64,000 nt of DNA from XYD1-FULL-44-32 sp964355855 (GTDB lineage Bacteria; Patescibacteriota; Minisyncoccia; Phycocordibacterales; XYD1-FULL-46-19), in assembly GCA_964355855.1 (NCBI GenBank), contig CAYHFD010000001.1:12684-76683 (forward strand), written 5' to 3'. A model generated the notes under the pieces. It ran no database searches. It was not told the DNA's origin and saw nothing but the letters and a program-made list of their open reading frames with translations. Positions 59,791-64,000 of this stretch are shown piece after piece; positions within the stretch are counted from its first letter, which is position 1; every line of letters starts with the position of its first letter. A program made the position numbers and the translations under genes.

Positions 59791-59839
59791 ATATTTATCC
59801 TAGCAATTAATCACAATAAGTCCAGTCCGTCTTACTTTT

Positions 59840-60142
59840 CTATACCCCACAGGCCTCTTCGACATAGGCCACCAGCTGGTCCTTGTCATCAATAATTTCC
59901 GGCGGTACCTCCAGATAATTTTTCAAAACTTGGTCCTGGCTTGGGGTAAACGGGCCCATCCCCACCGCCTGATATTTTTTAGCCGTCTCGGGATTAGTTT
60001 TTAAATATAAAACGCCTTCATTCACGATGCCAAAAAAGGTCTCACCCAAATACAAACCATAAGAAGAAAATATCTTCTTAATCCGGACCTCCCCCAATTC
60101 CCCCACCTGATCCGCCACATATTCTGCGAAGCTAGTATCCAT
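59840..60142 (-). CDS. TfoX N-terminal domain protein
   Basis: 100 residues: VRIKKIFSSYGLYLGETFFGIV and LYLKTNPETAKKY fit TfoX_N. Related to the competence regulator Sxy, but short stand-alone forms are widespread and of unknown role. Confidence 0.85.
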   Translation of the reverse strand: MDTSFAEYVADQVGELGEVRIKKIFSSYGLYLGETFFGIVNEGVLYLKTNPETAKKYQAVGMGPFTPSQDQVLKNYLEVPPEIIDDKDQLVAYVEEACGV

Positions 60143-60214
60143 GTTTTTATTTTACCCCAGCTTAGCCCTTATCTAAAACCCCACAAAAATATTTTCACTA
60201 TTAGCTTTATTCTC

Positions 60215-60237
60215 CTATTCGCGCGAATTAGAGATAT
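60215..60237 (+). repeat. interspersed 23-bp repeat, copy 4 (intergenic)
   Basis: Identical to copies 1-3; upstream flank TATTCTCC as in copy 1. Between tfoX-like (minus) and the sugar nucleotidyltransferase (plus). Confidence 0.85.
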
Positions 60238-60282
60238 GGTCTGCACTTTTAGACAAGTCAAAATTAGTGTAGGCTAGATTAT

Positions 60283-60960
60283 ATGCAAGCCATTATTTTA
60301 GCTGCCGGTAGTCACGAACATAGCCAGTCGCGAGAACCCATAAAGTGTCTCTTAAAAGTCGGTCGAGAACCCCTACTTTGTCACCTCACCCGTGAATTGC
60401 CCCCAGAAATATCGGAAATAATTATTGTCGTTGGCCGGCAAAAAAACCAAGTTAAAGAAATAGCTGGTCGCACCTTGGCTGGTCGGACTGTGCGTTATGT
60501 TACCCAAAACGAGCAACTGGGTACTGGCCACGCCCTTTCTTTGTGCCGACCAATTATTCACACCGAACGTTTTTTGGTCTTGATGGGTGACAACCTTTAT
60601 TTAAAAAGTGATATCAAGGCTTGTCTTAAACACCCACGGGCTATTCTCACTAAAAAAATTGACGCGCCCGAACGCTACGGCCTAGTGAGCGAATCTGGTC
60701 ACTTGTTAGTGGCGGTCACCGAAAAACCCAAAAACCCAAACGGGGCTTTGATCAACTGTGGTCTTTATGTTCTTGATCATAAGATTTTTGACATACCTTT
60801 AGCTAAAATCGGTGAAGACGAATATGGCCTACCTCAACAAGTGGCCAATCTTTCCGCTATTTATCCTGTCGCCATTGAACAGGCCCAGTTTTGGCTTCCG
60901 GTTAGCACCATCGAAGATTTAAAACAAGCCGACAAATACCTTCGCCGGATGTATTCTTAA
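60283..60960 (+). CDS. sugar-phosphate nucleotidyltransferase
   Basis: 225 residues of NTP_transferase fold: MQAIILAAGSHEHSQSREPIK (a signature variant of LAAGxGTRL-R-PK), GTGHAL, LMGDN. Makes NDP-sugars for surface glycans. The usual GTRL stretch is altered to SHEHSQ, unusual for active enzymes. Its last 12 codons and downstream sequence are duplicated at 62476-62567. Confidence 0.88.
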   Translation: MQAIILAAGSHEHSQSREPIKCLLKVGREPLLCHLTRELPPEISEIIIVVGRQKNQVKEIAGRTLAGRTVRYVTQNEQLGTGHALSLCRPIIHTERFLVLMGDNLYLKSDIKACLKHPRAILTKKIDAPERYGLVSESGHLLVAVTEKPKNPNGALINCGLYVLDHKIFDIPLAKIGEDEYGLPQQVANLSAIYPVAIEQAQFWLPVSTIEDLKQADKYLRRMYS

Positions 60961-61011
60961 TCCACCAACATTCCACACACTATAATTAACTATTTACAAA
61001 TTATTATCTAA
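60920..61011 (+). repeat. 92-bp direct repeat, left copy
   Basis: Spans the last 13 codons of the sugar nucleotidyltransferase and the convergent 3-prime end of a HAD-like remnant. About 95% identical to 62476-62567. Confidence 0.85.
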
Positions 61012-61139
61012 AAAATTTCTTAAGGAAACCAAATCTTTCTTCTCTTGGTCATAATAATAAGAAATAATACCGACCGATTCGGCACTTTTTATGGCCTCTG
61101 GGTTATGATCAAAATAAATTACCTCACTAGAGTATAAAA
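60994..61139 (-). pseudogene. HAD-type hydrolase, C-terminal remnant
   Basis: About 48 codons: SSEVIYFDHNPEAIKSAESV then GIISYYYDQEKKD resemble the last part of a HAD phosphatase (motif IV). The 5-prime part is missing; the frame meets a stop just upstream. Convergent with the sugar nucleotidyltransferase. Confidence 0.6.
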
Positions 61140-61209
61140 CTCATCGTTCTTTGCCTTTTTGGCATTTGTAAGATTACTGTTGGCCACAGTTAATTTTCCG
61201 TCTAATTCA

Positions 61210-62268
61210 TCATTGGTTTTCCTTTTTAGCTTCATTTTTGGCCCTTTCAACCATAAACTTCACGGATTCATTCATATTTATATCTTGTATTTGAATACCT
61301 GGTTTATTGTTTTTAAACACCCGATAAATTTCATCAGCAAAGGCTTGCCCCACCGTCGGAACCTTATCATAATCCATAACAATGACTTTAAATTTTTCTA
61401 ACCCAGAAAGTACCCTGCGAGCTTGTGACCGTGATATATGAACGCCTCCTATAATATATAGTCTTACTCGTATCTCAGTTTTATCAAAACCATAGTCACT
61501 ATCTTCCCCAATATTCGTATACTTCTTAAATATATCGTTCAAATGATGTCTGTCATTGATATTTATTCTAAATGTAACTTTTGTTCCCTGTTTCTGACCT
61601 TTTACTTTTTTAATAAAAATATCTTTAATAATATTATCTGCAATAAACTGATACCCATAGCTATCGAGGACAAACTCATCTCCAACTTTTGACGTAAAGA
61701 AAATTCCTTCGCCAGAATGAAGTTTTGGCGCTGTTGTGGTCTTGCCTTTGAGTAAATCTTGTATGGCCTCAATTTCCGAGTTCAACTTCTTTTTCTGCAT
61801 AATATTTCTAAAAGCTCCTATACCAAAGTCATCGACAATAAAAGTTAGAATTTCTTTGTTTAGAGAAATAAATATTTTTATTTTTTTAGATGTGGAATGT
61901 TCGATGGCATTATTGAGCATCTCCGAAAAAGAGTACTCAAAAATACTTTTTACATTTTCAGATATTTTTAATACAGGAAGAAATTGTTTCTCGATATTGT
62001 TAAATATTTTGTGTTCTTCAAGATTTTTATTAGTCAATATTTTCGAATATGAGTTTGGTGCAAATTTTGGATTCTTCTGCAAAAACTCTTCGGTAGTATA
62101 AAAAGCAGACCGGGTAGAGCCAATCTTGATTAGCACATTTTCATCTACCAGGCTCGATAAAAGTTTGGATACATACTGTCTAGAGACACCAAAATGCTCG
62201 ATAAAATCTGCAGATTTTATCGTTCCCCTTTCTTTCACCTCCTGTATTATTTTAACTTTGGTAAGCAT
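61210..62268 (-). CDS. HTH - GHKL ATPase - DUF4325 (STAS-like) regulator
   Basis: 352 residues. N-terminal winged HTH (about 1-62), GHKL ATPase with N box EMLNNAIEHS, G1 DDFGIGAF and G2 HSGEGIFFTSK (about 100-235), then a C-terminal DUF4325 (about 260-345: GGVHISRSQARRVL, PTVGQAFADEIYRV). No His-phosphotransfer domain, so it is more like an anti-sigma/serine kinase switch fused to DNA binding. It lies alone between the 92-bp direct repeats. Confidence 0.82.
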   Translation of the reverse strand: MLTKVKIIQEVKERGTIKSADFIEHFGVSRQYVSKLLSSLVDENVLIKIGSTRSAFYTTEEFLQKNPKFAPNSYSKILTNKNLEEHKIFNNIEKQFLPVLKISENVKSIFEYSFSEMLNNAIEHSTSKKIKIFISLNKEILTFIVDDFGIGAFRNIMQKKKLNSEIEAIQDLLKGKTTTAPKLHSGEGIFFTSKVGDEFVLDSYGYQFIADNIIKDIFIKKVKGQKQGTKVTFRININDRHHLNDIFKKYTNIGEDSDYGFDKTEIRVRLYIIGGVHISRSQARRVLSGLEKFKVIVMDYDKVPTVGQAFADEIYRVFKNNKPGIQIQDINMNESVKFMVERAKNEAKKENQ

Positions 62269-62278
62269 TGTAAACCTT

Positions 62279-62318
62279 ATTGTAAACTAGTGCTTTTTAA
62301 TTGTCAACCAATTGACAA
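62279..62318 (-). promoter_or_regulatory. promoter and operator of the HTH-ATPase gene
   Basis: On the minus strand: TTGACA, 17 bases, TACAAT. The -35 lies inside the palindrome TTGTCAATTGGTTGACAA (62301-62318), and the -10 overlaps a direct repeat GTTTACAAT repeated 12 bases on at the start codon. Consistent with autoregulation by the encoded HTH. Very short leader (3-5 bases). Confidence 0.75.
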
Positions 62319-62475
62319 CCTCATCTGGTATACCTTTTTACATTCTAGTGAGCCTTTTCCTATTAGAATTGAATGATTGAACAAATGGGGTCAACCACTA
62401 TTTTTCAGCCCATCCACCCCCTAGGTATTCTTGGTACCGCTCCGGCATATCATAAATGGTGGCTGACCCTAATTC

Positions 62476-62567
62476 TAAAACAAGCCGACAAATACCTCCG
62501 CCGGATGTATTCTTAATCCACCAACATTCCACACCCTGGAATTAACTATTTACAAATTATTATCTAA
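62476..62567 (+). repeat. 92-bp direct repeat, right copy
   Basis: Repeats the 3-prime end of the sugar nucleotidyltransferase (..QADKYLRRMYS-stop) and the following spacer. 62319-62475 and 62568-62635 contain no recognisable gene. Confidence 0.85.
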
Positions 62568-62635
62568 GCACATCACCCTTTTCCTATTGCACATTTGATT
62601 CACCCACCCGTCCACGTGCACGAACAGCACCCCCT

Positions 62636-64000
62636 TTATTGAACTGATTTTAAAACTCTCCAAATTTCAACCATCGCTAAAGTATCAAGGTGGCAATAAT
62701 CCTTAAGTGCTTGTATCTTCATATTTTTATCTTTTTCAGAATATTCTCCGGATACAATACGATTCCATGTGTCCGCCGCAGTACCGCCTTCTTGGATGTG
62801 CATATCTTTATAAGATAGTGTGGGAACAAGAGCAGGTAGAACATATTTTATTGAAGCACTACCTTTAAACTTTGGGTGGTCATACATCGTTGTCTTGCCA
62901 AAAAATGGAATCATTAAATCAACTACACGATTATTAACTCCCTGCATGAAATCTTTATAATCAGGGAGATGTTCACCAATTTGTTCGTTGATACCTTTTT
63001 CAAATCTTTGACTCCACACAACAATACTTCCTATTTTTGGAAGATGTTTTTTTAATGCTTCAGAAAAGTGTTCGTCAGGACAATCTTGGTCGGTATAGAT
63101 AAAATCATAGTGAACAGATTTACTGGTTGGCGAATCAATAACATGGAGCGAGAATTGAAATGGAATCTGTTGGTATGGTCTGTATCCATTATATTTTGGT
63201 ATTGCGGAAGGATATGTTTCGTAATCAAGAAAAGCAAAAGGATATTTCATTGTTTCCAAAAATTCTGAGATTCCGTTCTTATCAATATACTCCTTACCAG
63301 ATTGTGCAGTATTTACTTGTCTTCGTTGGTTATCTGATAATTCAAAATCATCGGGAACATCATGGATATTAAAAATATTACTATCAACTAACTCTGTTAG
63401 TTTTTTCTTATGAATTCGAGCGATTGCGTGAACAGGATAATCTGGAAGATCAGAATTTGAATACCATGAAGTTGTGCAATGCGAATTCTTACCTTTCAAT
63501 ATACAATCACAATGCCCGTGTGGTTCTTTTTCATTAGACAGTAGTTCATACGCACCATCCATTTTTTGTTTTATTTCCTCAAGTTTTTCATTTACTTGAT
63601 CAGTAAAATTTTCAATAAAAAATAGTCCTTTCAAGTCTATGTTTCCCATTCTCACATATTTTTTATTGAGTCTAATTAAATTAAGAGTACCAATCTGAAT
63701 ACCCAGATCATTTAGAATATTTTTCTGAAAAGCCATATCTATCAAATAATCTTCAGTTTTTCTTCCGCCCTCTTCTTCTGAAGCAGTTGATGATTTAACT
63801 TCATACAGATCATAAACACTGGTGTCTGAATTCCACACAAAAATATCAGAGGCAGTAATAAATTTCTCTGTAGTAAATACAGGCTGATAAATTACAGGTG
63901 CTTTTTCAGCCATAAGTTTTTTTGTGAGTTCCATATCCTCGCGAAATTCAACGAGTATTCCATTTGGAAAAAGATCACGAGCAAGTTCGTCAATTTGATT
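62636..64000 (-). CDS. DUF2779 nuclease-like protein, N-terminus cut by window edge
   Basis: At least 454 codons, open to the window edge, so the N-terminus lies outside. YDLYEVKSSTA is a PD-(D/E)XK (Cas4/RecB-like) active-site strand, a Cys-containing GHCDC...C region follows, and the C-terminal DUF2779 part has AFLDYETYPSAIP, WSQRFEKGINEQI and DYCHLDTLAMV, an RNase H/DEDD exonuclease-like pattern. Function of DUF2779 proteins is unknown; nucleic-acid processing or defence is likely. Final stop at 62636. Confidence 0.85.
   Translation of the reverse strand, partial: NQIDELARDLFPNGILVEFREDMELTKKLMAEKAPVIYQPVFTTEKFITASDIFVWNSDTSVYDLYEVKSSTASEEEGGRKTEDYLIDMAFQKNILNDLGIQIGTLNLIRLNKKYVRMGNIDLKGLFFIENFTDQVNEKLEEIKQKMDGAYELLSNEKEPHGHCDCILKGKNSHCTTSWYSNSDLPDYPVHAIARIHKKKLTELVDSNIFNIHDVPDDFELSDNQRRQVNTAQSGKEYIDKNGISEFLETMKYPFAFLDYETYPSAIPKYNGYRPYQQIPFQFSLHVIDSPTSKSVHYDFIYTDQDCPDEHFSEALKKHLPKIGSIVVWSQRFEKGINEQIGEHLPDYKDFMQGVNNRVVDLMIPFFGKTTMYDHPKFKGSASIKYVLPALVPTLSYKDMHIQEGGTAADTWNRIVSGEYSEKDKNMKIQALKDYCHLDTLAMVEIWRVLKSVQ

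Overview
The window looks like part of the chromosome of a Patescibacteria/CPR bacterium, probably of the Parcubacteria type. The gene set is small and housekeeping-rich: a hisS - bS21 - ybeY - ftsA - ftsZ block, and CPR-typical proteins such as FtsB-like, LemA, YqeY, PrsW, a short ValS without the C-terminal coiled coil, RNHCP, NYN and an O-antigen-ligase/TPR protein. Most core genes start at or just after an overlap, without a clear Shine-Dalgarno (SD) sequence. GC is moderate, with AT-rich spacers and many GC-rich palindromes between genes. No rRNA or CRISPR array is present. There are six tRNAs (Val-GAC, Glu-UUC, Ser-CGA, Phe-GAA, Arg-CCU, Gly-CCC) and an RNase P RNA. The lineage is inferred from gene content only.

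Layout. 1-5.7 kb: signal peptidase end, hisS, bS21, ybeY, ftsA, ftsZ and a thioredoxin reductase. 5.8-10 kb: tRNA-Val, msrA, msrB, a membrane-anchored trypsin-like protease with a membrane partner, and pyrD. 10-16.9 kb: an accessory stretch with two nucleotidyltransferases, a NYN protein, an IS element with a frameshifted transposase, a dinD-dpnI pair, tRNA-Glu and tRNA-Ser. 17-21.8 kb: tsaD, valS, prsW, hsp20. 21.8-26.2 kb: a tRNA-dense region with a group I intron in tRNA-Phe, tRNA-Arg with a structured downstream element, and tRNA-Gly beside a broken second copy that carries an inverted-repeat element encoding a GIY-YIG nuclease. 26-38.6 kb: an FtsB-like protein, lepA, murJ, an O-antigen-ligase-like protein, rnpB, lemA, groEL/groES, secG and an oligopeptide-binding protein. 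38.6-48.3 kb: RNase J, an MFS transporter, a UvrD-like helicase fused to a nuclease, ytxJ, yqeY, DUF389 and a pseudouridine synthase. 48.6-57.2 kb: DoxX, CYTH, a divergent DnaA, a peptidoglycan-binding protein with a poly-Asp tail, typA, an EEP phosphodiesterase and a thermonuclease. 57.3-64 kb: an unrecognised protein under a T-box riboswitch, an ArsR regulator, an amino-acid racemase, TfoX-N, a sugar nucleotidyltransferase, an HTH-ATPase-DUF4325 protein between 92-bp direct repeats, and a DUF2779 nuclease-like protein cut by the window edge.

Two themes stand out. First, short palindromic or foldback sequences sit in and around genes and structured RNAs: a 23-bp repeat in four copies that supplies the last residues of two proteins, a hairpin shared by the group I intron and RNase P RNA, and GC-rich hairpins beside tRNAs and typA. 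Several sites look like integration scars that duplicate one end of a conserved gene (tRNA-Gly, tRNA-Glu, typA, the sugar nucleotidyltransferase). Second, a class of short genes carries its own strong SD and intrinsic terminator, some with consensus promoters, unlike the SD-poor core genes. One of these is controlled by a T-box. The best candidates for something undescribed are the GIY-YIG element in tRNA-Gly, the tRNA-3-prime-linked structured elements, and the T-box-controlled gene.
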